A stretch of 64,000 nt of DNA from Thermotoga petrophila RKU-1 (GCF_000016785.1 NC_009486.1:1364001-1428000); one strand, 5' to 3'; numbered from the stretch's first letter, positions 32,847 to 42,636 are shown. A program made the numbers and translations. Notes: generated by a model from the letters alone, not told the origin.

Positions 32847-33631
32847 CGTCTCTCTCCCCTTTTCATCACAAAGATGATACTCAGGAGAGCTATCAGGGTG
32901 AGAATGTTGGACATCGCGGACGCGACGGGCCAGTTTCTGACGGTCAGAAGTTGCCTTACGATCTCGTTTCCTATCATCTTGGAGTTCACGCCACCGACGA
33001 GATCCGGTATGGCGTAGGATCCAAGGGCGGGAATGAATACGAAAACGAAAGCTGTGAGAAGGCCCGCTCTGACGTTGGGAAGAAGGACCCTGGTGAACGT
33101 GTACATCCTGCTGGCTCCAAGATCCAAGGACACTTCAAGGATACTGTCTTCCACCTTTTCCATGGCGGCATAAAGAGGAAGTATAGCGAAAGGAAGGTAG
33201 GTATAGACTATCACCAGTATGACAGCGAAAGAGTTGTAGAGAAATTGAACGGGACCAATGCCGAACAGGCCGAGAAACTGATTTATGAGTCCGTTGTTGC
33301 CAAGAACTATCTTCCAAGCGTAAATTCTGATGAGAGAGTTGGTCCAAAAGGGTATAACCGTCAAAAGTAAAAGAAAGTTTTTAAGCTTGCTTCTGGCTAT
33401 GTAGAAGGCAACAGGAACCGCCACAGCGAGGGTAATGAACGTCGCAACACCGGCGATCCAGACGGATCTCCAGATGAGTGCCAGATACCTTGGAAGATAG
33501 CTATACGCTTCGAGGGAAAAGCTCCACTTGATCCCACCGTAGATCTGTGGCTCCAGAAAGCTATAAACAAAAACTATTGAGATGGGAAGAATGAAAAGAA
33601 AGAGCAACCACAGAAAGTACACGTATTTCAT
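32843..33631 (-). CDS. potB: Spermidine/putrescine ABC transporter permease PotB
   Basis: A 262-residue permease with about six spans. Its ATPase-docking EAA-type loop is EVSLDLGASRMYTFTRVLLPN near 155. It overlaps potA and potC by 4 bp each. Confidence 0.92.
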   Translation of the reverse strand: MKYVYFLWLLFLFILPISIVFVYSFLEPQIYGGIKWSFSLEAYSYLPRYLALIWRSVWIAGVATFITLAVAVPVAFYIARSKLKNFLLLLTVIPFWTNSLIRIYAWKIVLGNNGLINQFLGLFGIGPVQFLYNSFAVILVIVYTYLPFAILPLYAAMEKVEDSILEVSLDLGASRMYTFTRVLLPNVRAGLLTAFVFVFIPALGSYAIPDLVGGVNSKMIGNEIVRQLLTVRNWPVASAMSNILTLIALLSIIFVMKRGERR

Positions 33632-34740
33632 TCTTCAAGCACCTCTACAATGAAGCTGTCATCTGGATTCCACGTAATGAACACTTCATCTTCCCATTTT
33701 ATGATCGGCTCATCGAGTATGTACCTTGCGTGCTGTTTGTAAACTTTCATTATGTAGCCTTCGTCGAGTCGAACGAAGTACTTCGTCTGGTGTCCCATGT
33801 ATATTTCTTCTTCTACGATTCCGTGAAACACGTTGAAAATTTTACCGGACTGAAATTCCCTCTTCGAAATTCTGATCTTTTCGGGCCTCAGGGTGATGAG
33901 CAATACATCACCCTTTTTCGCCTCCTTGTCTCTGTAACACCTGAACTGGCCGATTCCTGGACTTTCTACGACGTAATATTCATCTTCCACTTCAACAACC
34001 TCGGCTTTCATGAGGTTCGTTTCTCCGATGAAAGTCGCCGCAAAGACGTTGACCGGGCTCTCATACACCTCGTAGGGAGTTCCAACCTGAACGATTTCTC
34101 CTTCGTTCATGAGAGCGACTCTGTCTGAAACACTGATCGCTTCAGCCTGATCGTGTGTTACGTAAATGAAGGTGATACCGACTCTATCGTGAAGATTGTC
34201 GAGCTCGACAAGGAGTTCCTGTCTCAGTTTCGCGTCGAGAGCGCTCAGCGGTTCATCGAGAAGGAGGACCCTCGGCTCGTTGGCGAGGGCCCTCGCTATC
34301 GCCACTCTCTGCTTCTGACCACCAGACAGTTGGGAAGGCATTTTCTGAGCATGTTCTTCCATTCTTATGAGCGAAAGCAGTTCGTTCACTCTCTGGTTTA
34401 TTTCGTTCTCGGATAGTTTTTTGAGTTTCAAGGGGAACGCGATGTTTTCAAAAACTGTGAGATGAGGAAACAGAGCGTAGTTCTGAAATATGATGTTCAC
34501 GGGCCTTTTGTTTGGAGGCAAATTCAGTATCGACTTTCCATCCAGGAGAACATCTCCACTTTCCACACCCTCGAAGCCCGCTATCACGCGAAGGAGCGTT
34601 GTTTTCCCACAACCCGATGGGCCGAGTATGGAAAAAAACTCTCCTTTCTTTATATCCAGGGAGACGTTCTTCAAAACCTGGAAGTCATCGAAAAATTTGC
34701 TGACGTTCTTTATTGAAACTTCTCCTCCGATCAACTTCAC
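33628..34740 (-). CDS. potA: Spermidine/putrescine ABC transporter ATPase PotA
   Basis: A 370-residue ATPase with Walker A GPSGCGKTT, signature LSGGQKQRVAIARALA and Walker B VLLLDEPLSALD, followed by a TOBE regulatory domain from about 280. The GTG at 34740 follows GGAGTGA, eight bases after the potD stop region. It powers PotB/PotC. Confidence 0.95.
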   Translation of the reverse strand: MKLIGGEVSIKNVSKFFDDFQVLKNVSLDIKKGEFFSILGPSGCGKTTLLRVIAGFEGVESGDVLLDGKSILNLPPNKRPVNIIFQNYALFPHLTVFENIAFPLKLKKLSENEINQRVNELLSLIRMEEHAQKMPSQLSGGQKQRVAIARALANEPRVLLLDEPLSALDAKLRQELLVELDNLHDRVGITFIYVTHDQAEAISVSDRVALMNEGEIVQVGTPYEVYESPVNVFAATFIGETNLMKAEVVEVEDEYYVVESPGIGQFRCYRDKEAKKGDVLLITLRPEKIRISKREFQSGKIFNVFHGIVEEEIYMGHQTKYFVRLDEGYIMKVYKQHARYILDEPIIKWEDEVFITWNPDDSFIVEVLEE

Positions 34741-34748
34741 TCACTCCG

Positions 34749-35759
34749 TCACATGATGATCTCGAGCCATATTTTGTTGTAAAGTTCGAGGGCTTCTCCC
34801 ACGTCTTCTATGAATTCACAGTTTTTGAGATCTTCTATGGTGTAAATGGGTTCTGTCTGCATGTACTTTCTGGCTTCCACGTTCGGTGAGGGAAGACCGA
34901 GATAATCCGCTATCTTCGCTGCGTTTTCTGGCTCGAGAATGAAGTTGATGAACTTGTAGGCGAGGTCCACGTTCTTTGCCCCTTTGGGGATCACCATGTT
35001 GTCGATCCACAACGTACCGCCTTCTTTTGGTATGAAGAAGTCGAAGTATTCTTCCTCTCCTTCGGGTATTCTTTGATAGACGTCTTCTGCGTATCCGTGC
35101 ACCACCCAGTACTCACCGGAAACAACACCATCAGCGTACGAAGAGGCGTCGAATTTGGCTATGTTCTTTTTCCATCTGAGAACAACCTGTTTCGCTTCTT
35201 CCAGTTCTTTCGGGTTCTTCGTGTTGACGGAGTATCCGAGATACTTCAAGGCAGCGCCGAGGACTTCCCTCATGTCATCGAGGAGAGTCATTCTTCCCCT
35301 GAGGTCTTCTCTATCGAAGATGGACCAGGACTTCTCGTACTCTTTCACGTATTTTTTATTCACAATAACAACAGTGGATCCCATCATGTAAGGAATGCTG
35401 TACTCATGGTTGGGATCGTAAGTGGTCTTTGTGAGAATGTCTTTATCTAGATATTTGAAGTTCGGTATCCTCGAAAGATCGAGTTTCTGGAGCATTCCTT
35501 CTTTTTTCATTATCGAAACATAGTCACCGGAAGGGAATATCAGATCGTAGCCTTTTCCACCACCGGCTTTGAATTTGGCGTACATCTCTTCGTTTGAAGC
35601 GTAGTTGTCATACACCACACGGCAATCGTATTTCTCTTCGAATGCTCTGATCACGTCTTCAGGAATGTAATCGGCCCAGTTGTAGATGTAAAGGGTGGCC
35701 TTCGCGAAGATCGAGATCGACAGAACTACCAGCAGAGCAAGAAGCACCTTTTTCATCAT
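34749..35759 (-). CDS. potD: Spermidine/putrescine-binding protein PotD
   Basis: A 336-residue exported binding protein. Residues 1-18 (MMKKVLLALLVVLSISIFA) are a signal peptide. The mature start LYIYNWADYIPEDVI is the PotD/PotF ligand-site motif, with VPGSGDYVSIM-like and WIDNMVIPKGAKN elements further on. The ATG at 35759 follows GGGAGGT; the longer open frame runs back through the tRNA-Cys gene and is spurious. It begins 28 bp after a strong terminator, so its expression depends on read-through, processing or an unseen promoter. Confidence 0.95.
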   Translation of the reverse strand: MMKKVLLALLVVLSISIFAKATLYIYNWADYIPEDVIRAFEEKYDCRVVYDNYASNEEMYAKFKAGGGKGYDLIFPSGDYVSIMKKEGMLQKLDLSRIPNFKYLDKDILTKTTYDPNHEYSIPYMMGSTVVIVNKKYVKEYEKSWSIFDREDLRGRMTLLDDMREVLGAALKYLGYSVNTKNPKELEEAKQVVLRWKKNIAKFDASSYADGVVSGEYWVVHGYAEDVYQRIPEGEEEYFDFFIPKEGGTLWIDNMVIPKGAKNVDLAYKFINFILEPENAAKIADYLGLPSPNVEARKYMQTEPIYTIEDLKNCEFIEDVGEALELYNKIWLEIIM

Positions 35760-35782
35760 CAATACCTCCCTTCTTCCAATAT

Positions 35783-35808
35783 AAAAAGCCAGGCCGTGTA
35801 GCCTGGCT
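35783..35808 (-). terminator. Terminator of tRNA-Cys, in front of potD
   Basis: AGCCAGGC (35787-35794) pairs with GCCTGGCT (35801-35808) across a 6-base loop; on the minus strand five T follow. It lies between tRNA-Cys and the potD ribosome site and may act as an attenuator. Confidence 0.85.
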
Positions 35809-35811
35809 CTC

Positions 35812-35888
35812 TGGAGGCGGCGGTGGGATTCGAACCCACGAATAGGGATTTTGCAGACCCCCGCCTTTGACCGCTTGGCTACGCCGCC
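35812..35888 (-). tRNA. tRNA-Cys (anticodon GCA)
   Basis: 77-nt cloverleaf with encoded CCA. Acceptor GGCGGCG/CGCCGCC, anticodon loop CTGCAAA, T-arm GTGGGTTCGAATCCCAC. Confidence 0.96.
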
Positions 35889-35901
35889 ATCCACATAGAA
35901 T

Positions 35902-35929
35902 ATAATACCACATATGCAAGGGTGTTCAA
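35902..35929 (-). promoter_or_regulatory. Promoter of tRNA-Cys
   Basis: On the minus strand TTGAAC (35924-35929), 16-bp spacer, TATTAT (35902-35907). The -35 overlaps the stop of the upstream phosphoglycerate mutase-like gene. Confidence 0.6.
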
Positions 35930-36531
35930 GATCCCTTAAGGTGACACGTATCGTTCAACAAAACAAGCCTCGGTTTGCTCTCTATTTCCACCACACTGAG
36001 GGACGCGTTGTCCAGCTTGAAATTTCTGTGAAGGTAAAGAGGAAGCCCGAGGACCCAGCAGATGAAAGCTCTCAAAGACAGAGAGTGTGATACGATGACC
36101 ACGTTCTCTGAACCGTTCAACTTCTCCTGTGAGACGATTTTCATGATAGCCTTCACCACACGATTCTGTACATTTCTCATGGATTCTAAACCTTCCATTC
36201 CAAAATTTGGATCCGATGACCACTTCTTGAACTCCACAGGATACTCCCTGATGGCTTCTTCCACTGTGAGACCGTTCCAGAGTGATATTTCACATTCTCT
36301 CAGATCTTCTTCGACGATGATTTCTTTTTCAAAGCGCCTGGCGATCTCTTCTGCTGTCTCGAGGCTTCTTTTGAGGGGACTCGAGTAAATGGCATCGACT
36401 CTTTCCAGGCTGTTTGCCAGCTTTTTTGCCTGTTCTCTTCCTTTTTCGTTGAGAGGAACATCCGTGATTCCCTGCCACAGACCCTTTTCGTTCCAGATGG
36501 TTTCACCGTGTCTTATGAGATAGAGTTTCAT
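35926..36531 (-). CDS. Histidine phosphatase / phosphoglycerate mutase family protein
   Basis: A 201-residue protein. The catalytic RHGE motif is at residues 7-10 (LIRHGETIWNEKG), the second histidine is in VSHSLSLRAF near 145, and ERVDAIYSSPLKRSLETA carries the conserved arginine. The family includes cofactor-dependent phosphoglycerate mutases and broad phosphatases (cobalamin, phosphoserine). Substrate is not certain from sequence. The ATG at 36531 follows GAGGTG; an in-frame GTG at 36543 lies within that site. Confidence 0.88.
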   Translation of the reverse strand: MKLYLIRHGETIWNEKGLWQGITDVPLNEKGREQAKKLANSLERVDAIYSSPLKRSLETAEEIARRFEKEIIVEEDLRECEISLWNGLTVEEAIREYPVEFKKWSSDPNFGMEGLESMRNVQNRVVKAIMKIVSQEKLNGSENVVIVSHSLSLRAFICWVLGLPLYLHRNFKLDNASLSVVEIESKPRLVLLNDTCHLKGS

Positions 36532-36550
36532 ACTTCTATGCACCTCTTTG

Positions 36551-36559
36551 TGTTAGACT
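36551..36559 (+). promoter_or_regulatory. Possible extended -10 element TGTTAGACT
   Basis: Same motif as at 3805-3813, just upstream of the GGAGGTGA of the zinc phospholipase-like gene. The implied mRNA leader would be only about 13 bases. Confidence 0.35.
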
Positions 36560-36578
36560 TTGATTGGAGGTGATCGGG

Positions 36579-37565
36579 TTGAGAAAACTTTCAATCGTCT
36601 TTCTGATAGTCGTTTCCGCCCTTGTTTTCTCCTGGAGCGGTCACGAAGGTTTGACCTACTACATCGTGAAAGATATTGTACCAGATGAGATGGTCACCAT
36701 CACACCGTACAACTACCAGGAAAACAGAGTTTACAATCTCTCAAAACTCGTTCTTGAAGACGTGTGTGGTCAAGATACGATATCTGCCTGGGAAGGAGCA
36801 ATTTTACCTCCAAATCCCCCTCCTGAAGACGAAAAGGTTCCTGCCTGGCAGATCCTGACCGTGTACTCTTCGGAGCCGGATTGGGGAATGGACCAGGGCC
36901 TCGATCTGTCACCGTATCAGTTCCTCATAGGAAACAGTCAGGGTGTGCGTCACATGAAGTATCGAATCCTTGGCCTCGAGTTCTTCGAAGCGGACAAGAG
37001 TTTTTACTACTTCCACGATATGGCAAAAGAAGCCTTTAGAAAGGGAGACAGATACTGGGGCTACAGGTTCCTCGCCAGGGCTCTTCACTACATCGAAGAT
37101 CTATCACAGCCCTATCACAACACTCCTGGTGAGGTGGGAGAAATCTTTCAGGCACTCTTCGACAGATCCATCATGAAGATGTTGATGAACGCCCATTACG
37201 TGTACGATGATTATTTAGCGTATCTCATCTATTCCGGAGATGAAGAAACGATAAAAACGATCGAAGAAGCTACACCTGTATTTTTGAAGTCCGAGTGGCA
37301 CCTCGTTCAGGAAGTGAGAAAACTCGCTTTATCGCACTTTCCAAAAGTCCACAGAGAGATAAAGAAGGTCTTTGGAGAAAAACTGAAAGAAAGAACGGGT
37401 GATCTGGAAAGCTTCACCGTTGTCTCTGTTGAAGAATTCAGAGAGGCGGATCGGAGAGGAGACCTCGTTCTTTTGAAACGTTACACCCTTGAACTCATAG
37501 GGAAGGTATCATCGTACTTGAAGGGATACCTCATAGATTTTCTCAAGGCCGTGAAATCTTTTTGA
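36579..37565 (+). CDS. Secreted zinc-dependent phospholipase C / S1-P1 nuclease-like protein
   Basis: A 328-residue exported protein. Residues 1-17 form a signal peptide, and cleavage near FSWSG would leave a Trp near the mature N-terminus, the residue that ligates zinc in this family. HEGLTYYIV supplies an early histidine, and ALHYIEDLSQPYHN near residue 175 is the HxxxD...QP.H pattern of the zinc phospholipase C/S1-P1 nuclease fold. Other ligands (SWHLV-like WHLVQEV at about 250) are plausible. TTG at 36579 follows GGAGGTGA. Substrate is unknown: membrane phospholipid or nucleic acid. It overlaps the convergent sufU by 23 bp. Confidence 0.7.
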   Translation: MRKLSIVFLIVVSALVFSWSGHEGLTYYIVKDIVPDEMVTITPYNYQENRVYNLSKLVLEDVCGQDTISAWEGAILPPNPPPEDEKVPAWQILTVYSSEPDWGMDQGLDLSPYQFLIGNSQGVRHMKYRILGLEFFEADKSFYYFHDMAKEAFRKGDRYWGYRFLARALHYIEDLSQPYHNTPGEVGEIFQALFDRSIMKMLMNAHYVYDDYLAYLIYSGDEETIKTIEEATPVFLKSEWHLVQEVRKLALSHFPKVHREIKKVFGEKLKERTGDLESFTVVSVEEFREADRRGDLVLLKRYTLELIGKVSSYLKGYLIDFLKAVKSF

Positions 37566-37971
37566 GCGCCTCTTTCAGGGTTTTCCAGGCAAGAATGAAA
37601 CACTTCACCCTTGCGGGGTAGTTCTTTATGTCTGACATGAGTGTTACGTTCTTCAACTTTCCCTCATCGAAGTTTTCACCCCGGCTCATTTTTTCTGCCT
37701 CTTCGATGAGGGAGAATATTTCTTCTACCCTTTCTCCGACGATCCTCTCCAGCATCAGAGAAGCCGAAGCCTGACTGATAACACATCCCATTCCCTCGAA
37801 TTTGGCATCTTTCACAACACCGTCTTCCACCTTCAAGTAGAGTGTGATTTCGTCGCCACAAGAGATGTTCTTTCCCTCTTCGATAACGGTGGCATCGTCC
37901 AGTTTTCCTCTGAATTTTTTGGAATTCGCGTAGTCCAGGATGGCTTCCGAGTACATCATCTTGAAAACCAC
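37543..37971 (-). CDS. sufU: Fe-S assembly sulfur-transfer/scaffold protein, IscU/SufU type
   Basis: A 142-residue IscU-fold protein. The three ligand cysteines lie in SCGDEI (about residue 37), GCVISQAS (about 62) and VKCFILAW (about 128). It receives sulfur from SufS. The GTG at 37971 overlaps sufS by 16 bp. It is last in the sufCBDSU operon, and its 3' end overlaps the convergent phospholipase-like gene. Confidence 0.95.
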   Translation of the reverse strand: MVFKMMYSEAILDYANSKKFRGKLDDATVIEEGKNISCGDEITLYLKVEDGVVKDAKFEGMGCVISQASASLMLERIVGERVEEIFSLIEEAEKMSRGENFDEGKLKNVTLMSDIKNYPARVKCFILAWKTLKEALKKISRP

Positions 37972-39197
37972 TCCTTTACTTTTTTCACACCTTCAACGAG
38001 AATTTTAACATCTTCTTCCGTGTTGTAGATGTAAAAACTGGCTCTGCAGGTGGAGTTTGGAAAATCGATTTGCGACTGTTCTTTCAAAATACTCATCAGA
38101 GGCTGTGCGCAGTGGTGCCCACTCCTTACGGCTATTCCAAACTCCTGATCGAGAATGTGAGCCACATCGTGCGGGTGTATTCCCTTTACATTGAACGAGA
38201 CTATCCCGTGCTGTCTTTCGTCGAGTGGGCCGTAGATTTCTACTCCGCCGATTTTCATCATCTCTTTCAAGGCCATCTGAGTGAGCTGTTCTATCTTTTC
38301 ATGAACTGAATCGAAACCCGTTTCTTTCAAATACCTCAAGGCTTCCCTGGATGCGACTATATCCGCTATGTTTGGAGTTCCCGCTTCGAACTTGTAAGGT
38401 AATTCGTTGAATGTGACGTCTTCGAGGGACACTCTGTCGATCATCTCTCCGCCGTAGAGAAACGGTTCCATCTGTTCCATCAGCTCTCTCTTTCCGTAAA
38501 GCACACCCACACCGGTGGGACCGAGCATCTTGTGGAGTGAAAAGGCAAGAAAATCTACTCCTATCTCCTTCGGTTTCACCGGTTCATGAGGTATCAGTTG
38601 AGCACCATCCAGGAGAATGATGGAATTAGGAAAGACGTTTCTCAGCTCTTCAACGGGTATTCTTTGACCGGTCACGTTGGAAAGGCCTGTTATGGCAACG
38701 ACTTTCGGGTTTTTGTCTCTGTGTTTCAACAGGTCATCCATCTCGAGTGTTCCGAATCTTCCCGAGGGCTTGATGAAGTCGATCCTGTACCCATGGAGTT
38801 TCGAAAGTCTGAGCCAGGGGACAAAGTTCGCGTGGTGTTCCAGAAGGGAAACCAGAACCAGATCGTCCTCTTTCAATATGCCACTCCTCAGAAGGGACAC
38901 CACAGCGAGATTTATGGCCATGGTGGTGCCCGAGGTGAAGATTATCTCCTCTGGAGAAGCACCTAAAAACTCTGCGAACTCCTCCCTGGTTTCCTCGAAT
39001 TCGGTGGTGGCACGCACAGCGAGAGTGTGAACCGCTCTGTGAACGTTCGCGTAGCTGTTGTAGTAGAATTCTTCCAGCTTTTTCACGACCTGTTTTGGCT
39101 TCAGTGTAGTGGCTGCGCTGTCCAGATAAACGATCCTTTTTCCGTTAATCTTCATCTTCAGGGTGGGAAAGTCTTCATACAATCTTGTTGACAACAC
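37956..39197 (-). CDS. sufS: Cysteine desulfurase SufS
   Basis: A 413-residue PLP enzyme that takes sulfur from cysteine. PLP-lysine motif [11 protein letters not shown] near residue 225 and catalytic-cysteine segment [10 protein letters not shown] near 360, which is the SufS (class II) form. GTG at 39197 overlaps sufD by 23 bp. Confidence 0.95.
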   Translation of the reverse strand: MLSTRLYEDFPTLKMKINGKRIVYLDSAATTLKPKQVVKKLEEFYYNSYANVHRAVHTLAVRATTEFEETREEFAEFLGASPEEIIFTSGTTMAINLAVVSLLRSGILKEDDLVLVSLLEHHANFVPWLRLSKLHGYRIDFIKPSGRFGTLEMDDLLKHRDKNPKVVAITGLSNVTGQRIPVEELRNVFPNSIILLDGAQLIPHEPVKPKEIGVDFLAFSLHKMLGPTGVGVLYGKRELMEQMEPFLYGGEMIDRVSLEDVTFNELPYKFEAGTPNIADIVASREALRYLKETGFDSVHEKIEQLTQMALKEMMKIGGVEIYGPLDERQHGIVSFNVKGIHPHDVAHILDQEFGIAVRSGHHCAQPLMSILKEQSQIDFPNSTCRASFYIYNTEEDVKILVEGVKKVKEWFSR

Positions 39198-40281
39198 CTT
39201 CTACCTCTCCCTTCACCGACTCGTCCAGTTCGTCGAGCAGCTCGTTGAACACCCCTCGCACGATCAATTTCTTGGATTCTATCTCATCAACGCCTCTGGT
39301 CATCAGATAGAAGAGTTCGTCTTCATCGAGAGAGGAAGAACTCGCAGAGTGTGAAGCGGTGACATCGTTCTCGTCCACCCAGAGACTCGGAATGGCATCC
39401 ATTCGGGCGTCTGGAGAGAGAACGAGTGTGTGTTCTGTTTCTTCTGCGACGATGTTCTTAGAACCTCTTTTCACATCCAGGATTCCACGGAAAACGATCT
39501 TTCCAGCGCCATCCACTACACCATTTCCCTTCAGCTTTCCTTCGGCGTCCTCTCCCTCAAATCTCATGAGGTAGAGCAAATCGGTTATTCCTGATCCATT
39601 CTGGTAGAAGAAGGATTTTATATCGGCTTTGCTCGATTTGTTCAATTTCACAAGGATATGCCCGGTTTTTCTGTAACCGAACGCTTTGAAATCCCTCAAC
39701 ACGAGTCTCGCACCTTCTTCGAGAACGATGAACACGTTGTCGAAAGAAAAATTCCCAAAAAAGTCCAGATTGAAGAACTTCAGCGATGCGTTCTTTTTCA
39801 CCAGGATCCTCATCACCGTATTTCTGAATCGATCCGTGCTGGAGAGCTTGTAGATCTCCGCCTCTTTTTCGACGACCACGAGTACGTTTTCGATCCCGTC
39901 TCCGTCGAATCTCATCACGTGTTTTCCATCGCCGTATACTCTGAAATCCGTAAAGAACGTATCTCCAAGAAGAACGAATTTCCTGTGAGCACCTTCGAAG
40001 TCCAGCCTTTCAAGGAGCGAGATATCAACATCGAGGTCTATCCACTTGAAAGACAATTCTGGAAGAGACATACCATCGAGATTACACCTTTTCCATCTCG
40101 GAAATCCCCATTCTTTGTACTCCTGGTACTTCTTCTTTCTCCACTCTTTCAGAGGGCCACCGGTGTTCTCCAGGGCCTTTTCAAGCACTTCGTAGTCGTA
40201 ATCGTTTTCGGAAAAAATCTGAGGAGTTTCCCAAACGACCGCTTTTTCACCGTCATGTTCTATCACCAGAGTCTTTTCCAT
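39175..40281 (-). CDS. sufD: Fe-S assembly protein SufD
   Basis: A 368-residue SufB/SufD-family protein lacking the SufB N-terminal extension. The C-terminal core has [43 protein letters not shown] at 40281 follows GAGGTGTTCATT, 10 bp downstream of sufB. Partner of SufB and SufC. Confidence 0.92.
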   Translation of the reverse strand: MEKTLVIEHDGEKAVVWETPQIFSENDYDYEVLEKALENTGGPLKEWRKKKYQEYKEWGFPRWKRCNLDGMSLPELSFKWIDLDVDISLLERLDFEGAHRKFVLLGDTFFTDFRVYGDGKHVMRFDGDGIENVLVVVEKEAEIYKLSSTDRFRNTVMRILVKKNASLKFFNLDFFGNFSFDNVFIVLEEGARLVLRDFKAFGYRKTGHILVKLNKSSKADIKSFFYQNGSGITDLLYLMRFEGEDAEGKLKGNGVVDGAGKIVFRGILDVKRGSKNIVAEETEHTLVLSPDARMDAIPSLWVDENDVTASHSASSSSLDEDELFYLMTRGVDEIESKKLIVRGVFNELLDELDESVKGEVEGVVNKIV

Positions 40282-40291
40282 AATGAACACC

Positions 40292-41686
40292 TCACCCTAT
40301 GCTCTTCTCTATTTCCAGTTCGAGTAACTTGTTCAGCTCAACGGCGTACTCGAATGGAAGCTCTTTCACCACGGGTTCAACGAATCCTTTCACTATCATC
40401 GCCTTTGCTTCCTGTTCAGAGAGCCCCCTGCTCATGAGGTAGAAAATCTGGTCTTCCCCTATCCTTCCAATCCTCGCCTCGTGCCCGACGTCTGCCCTGT
40501 CTGTTTCCACTTCTATGATCGGAACGGTATCACTCTTCGATCGGTTGTCGAGCATCAAAGCCGCGCACTCAACGGAGGCCTTGCTCTTCACGGCTTCCTT
40601 TGTGATTTTCAAAAGGCCTCTGTAGAAAGCCCAGCCTCCACCGAGAGAAATGCTCTTTGCGCTGACGATCGAACTCGTGTATGGAGCGAGGTGAACAACC
40701 TTGGAACCGGTGTCCATGTGCTGTCCCGGTCCCGCGTAAGTGATGGACATGCTCTCTGCCCTTGCTCCTTTTCCCTTGAGTATGGTCATTGGATACAACA
40801 TTGTCTTCTGACTTCCCAGTGAGCCCGAGACCCAGGTCATCGACCCTTCTTCGTCGACTATCGATCTCTTTGTGTTGAGGTTGTACGTGTTCTTGCTCCA
40901 GTTCTGAATGGTGAGGTACTTGACCTTTGCGCCTTTTTTGACGTATATTTCGACCATTCCAGCGTGAAGATTGATGATGTTGTACCTTGGAGCAGAACAA
41001 CCCTCTATGAAGGTAACTTCACTGCCTTCTTCAGCGACTATGATGGTGTGCTCGAACTGCCCCATACCGGGATTGCTCATCAGAAAATACGCCTGAAGCG
41101 GCATGGGAATTTTCACACCCGCCGGGACGTACAAGAAGGTTCCACCGCTCCATATGGCTCCATGAAGAGCAGCGAACTTGTGATCGGTGATGGGGACGAG
41201 TTTCATGAAGTATTTCTTCACAAGATCGGGGTACTCCCTCACAGCGCTTTCCATATCGAGGAAGATAACGCCCATCTTTTCAAGCTCTTTCTTCATGTTC
41301 TGATAGACAATCTCCGAGTCGAGCTGAGCTCCCACACCCGCGAGGTACTTTCTTTCCGCTTCCGGTATCCCGAGTTTATCGAAAGCCTCTTTCACCTCTT
41401 CTGGAACTTCTTCCCAGGAGGTGCTCTTCTTCGCGTCGGGTTTTATGTAGGAGACTATCTTTCCGAGGTCGAGGCCGGATATGTCCACACCGAATCTGGG
41501 ATTGTGCCACTCGTTGAACACTTTCAGTGATTCTAACCTGTGCTTTAACATCCACTCCGGTTCATCTTTCGCACGGGATATCTCTTTTATCAGCTTCTCG
41601 TCAAGACCGGGAGGTGCTTTGTAGGCGGTCTTCACCTTCGGCACGAAATTGAATCGTGAATCGTCAATTATCAGTCTTTCCATCAT
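40292..41686 (-). CDS. sufB: Fe-S scaffold SufB
   Basis: A 464-residue scaffold. Family motifs include EGCSAPRYNIINLHAGMVE, SLGSQKTMLYPM and HEARIGRIGEDQIFYLMSRG near the C-terminus. It builds clusters with SufC and SufD in the cytosol. It overlaps sufC by 4 bp. Compare the 317-residue homologue at 4560-5513. Confidence 0.96.
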   Translation of the reverse strand: MMERLIIDDSRFNFVPKVKTAYKAPPGLDEKLIKEISRAKDEPEWMLKHRLESLKVFNEWHNPRFGVDISGLDLGKIVSYIKPDAKKSTSWEEVPEEVKEAFDKLGIPEAERKYLAGVGAQLDSEIVYQNMKKELEKMGVIFLDMESAVREYPDLVKKYFMKLVPITDHKFAALHGAIWSGGTFLYVPAGVKIPMPLQAYFLMSNPGMGQFEHTIIVAEEGSEVTFIEGCSAPRYNIINLHAGMVEIYVKKGAKVKYLTIQNWSKNTYNLNTKRSIVDEEGSMTWVSGSLGSQKTMLYPMTILKGKGARAESMSITYAGPGQHMDTGSKVVHLAPYTSSIVSAKSISLGGGWAFYRGLLKITKEAVKSKASVECAALMLDNRSKSDTVPIIEVETDRADVGHEARIGRIGEDQIFYLMSRGLSEQEAKAMIVKGFVEPVVKELPFEYAVELNKLLELEIEKSIG

Positions 41687-42423
41687 CTCACACCCTCCAG
41701 GGAGTAGCCCTTCTCTTCTATTTCGTCTGCCAGTTCCGGACCGCCGCTTGTGACTATACGTCCATCTACGTAAACGTGAACCTTATCTATTCTCTTCAAG
41801 TGATCGAGGAGTCTTTTGTAGTGCGTGATGATGAGAAGTGTCACTCCCTCTTCGTTCAGTCTAGCTATCAGATTTGCGATCAATCTCAACGCATCGACAT
41901 CGAGACCCGAGTCTATCTCATCGAGGATGAGCAGTTTCGGTCGAAGGAAGAGACTCTGAAGGATCTCAGACCTTTTCTTTTCTCCACCGGAAAATCCGAC
42001 GTTCAGGTACCTTTCTAGGAAATCCTTGTCTAAACCGAGTTTTTCAGCGGTTTCCTCGAGTTCTTTCCTCAACTCCAGGTAGTTTTTATCCTCTCCATGA
42101 ATCCTCCGATGAGCTGTGATGAGAAACTGAGAAAGCTTCACTCCCTCAACTTCGTATGGATTCTGAAAAGTCATCATTATACCGAGTTTTGCTCTCTCAT
42201 TTGGGGGCAGATCCTTTATGGAATTTCCTTCAAAAACGATGTCTCCTTCCGTCACAATGTATCTGGGATTTCCCATGATGACGTTCGCGAGGGTCGATTT
42301 TCCGCTACCGTTTGGACCCATGAGAACGTGGACTTCTCCCTTTTCTATCTCCAGATTCACGCCCTTCAATATTTCCTTGTCTTCGTCTCTCAGCTTCGCG
42401 TGCAGATTCACTATTCTGAGCAT
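41683..42423 (-). CDS. sufC: Fe-S assembly ATPase SufC
   Basis: A 246-residue ATPase. Walker A GPNGSGKST, GFSGGEKKRSEILQ signature, Walker B LLILDEIDSGLD: the SufC forms. It heads the sufCBDSU operon, starting at ATG 42423 behind GAGGAGGGAACGAA. Confidence 0.96.
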   Translation of the reverse strand: MLRIVNLHAKLRDEDKEILKGVNLEIEKGEVHVLMGPNGSGKSTLANVIMGNPRYIVTEGDIVFEGNSIKDLPPNERAKLGIMMTFQNPYEVEGVKLSQFLITAHRRIHGEDKNYLELRKELEETAEKLGLDKDFLERYLNVGFSGGEKKRSEILQSLFLRPKLLILDEIDSGLDVDALRLIANLIARLNEEGVTLLIITHYKRLLDHLKRIDKVHVYVDGRIVTSGGPELADEIEEKGYSLEGVR

Positions 42424-42454
42424 TTCGTTCCCTCCTCTTATGTTTTCCTAATTG

Positions 42455-42463
42455 ATTATAACA
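42455..42463 (-). promoter_or_regulatory. Extended -10 promoter of the suf operon
   Basis: On the minus strand TGTTATAAT, an exact TGnTATAAT, 31 bp before sufC. No clear -35. Confidence 0.6.
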
Positions 42464-42526
42464 CACGTGCGGTTGTTATGAATAAGTTTTGATTTTTGTA
42501 AGGTTGAAATAATCTTTCTGACGATG

Positions 42527-42535
42527 TGGTATAAT
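42527..42535 (+). promoter_or_regulatory. Extended -10 promoter of tRNA-Leu(UAA)
   Basis: TGGTATAAT fits TGnTATAAT, 10 bp before the tRNA; TTGAAA at 42504-42509 is 20 bp upstream. Confidence 0.6.
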
Positions 42536-42545
42536 AAAAAAAGGA

Positions 42546-42636
42546 GCCGGGGTGGCGGAATTGGCAGACGCAGCGGACTTAAAATCCGCTGGGGTTCACA
42601 ACCCCGTGTCGGTTCGAGTCCGATCCCCGGCACCAC
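42546..42636 (+). tRNA. tRNA-Leu (anticodon UAA)
   Basis: 91-nt leucine tRNA with encoded CCA. Acceptor GCCGGGG/CCCCGGC, anticodon loop CTTAAAA between GCGGA and TCCGC, and a long variable arm. Confidence 0.96.

Noticed and set aside
35760-35894. N-terminal extension of PotD through tRNA-Cys
   Set aside because: The ATG at 35759 has a ribosome site and starts a signal peptide; the extension is tRNA and terminator sequence.
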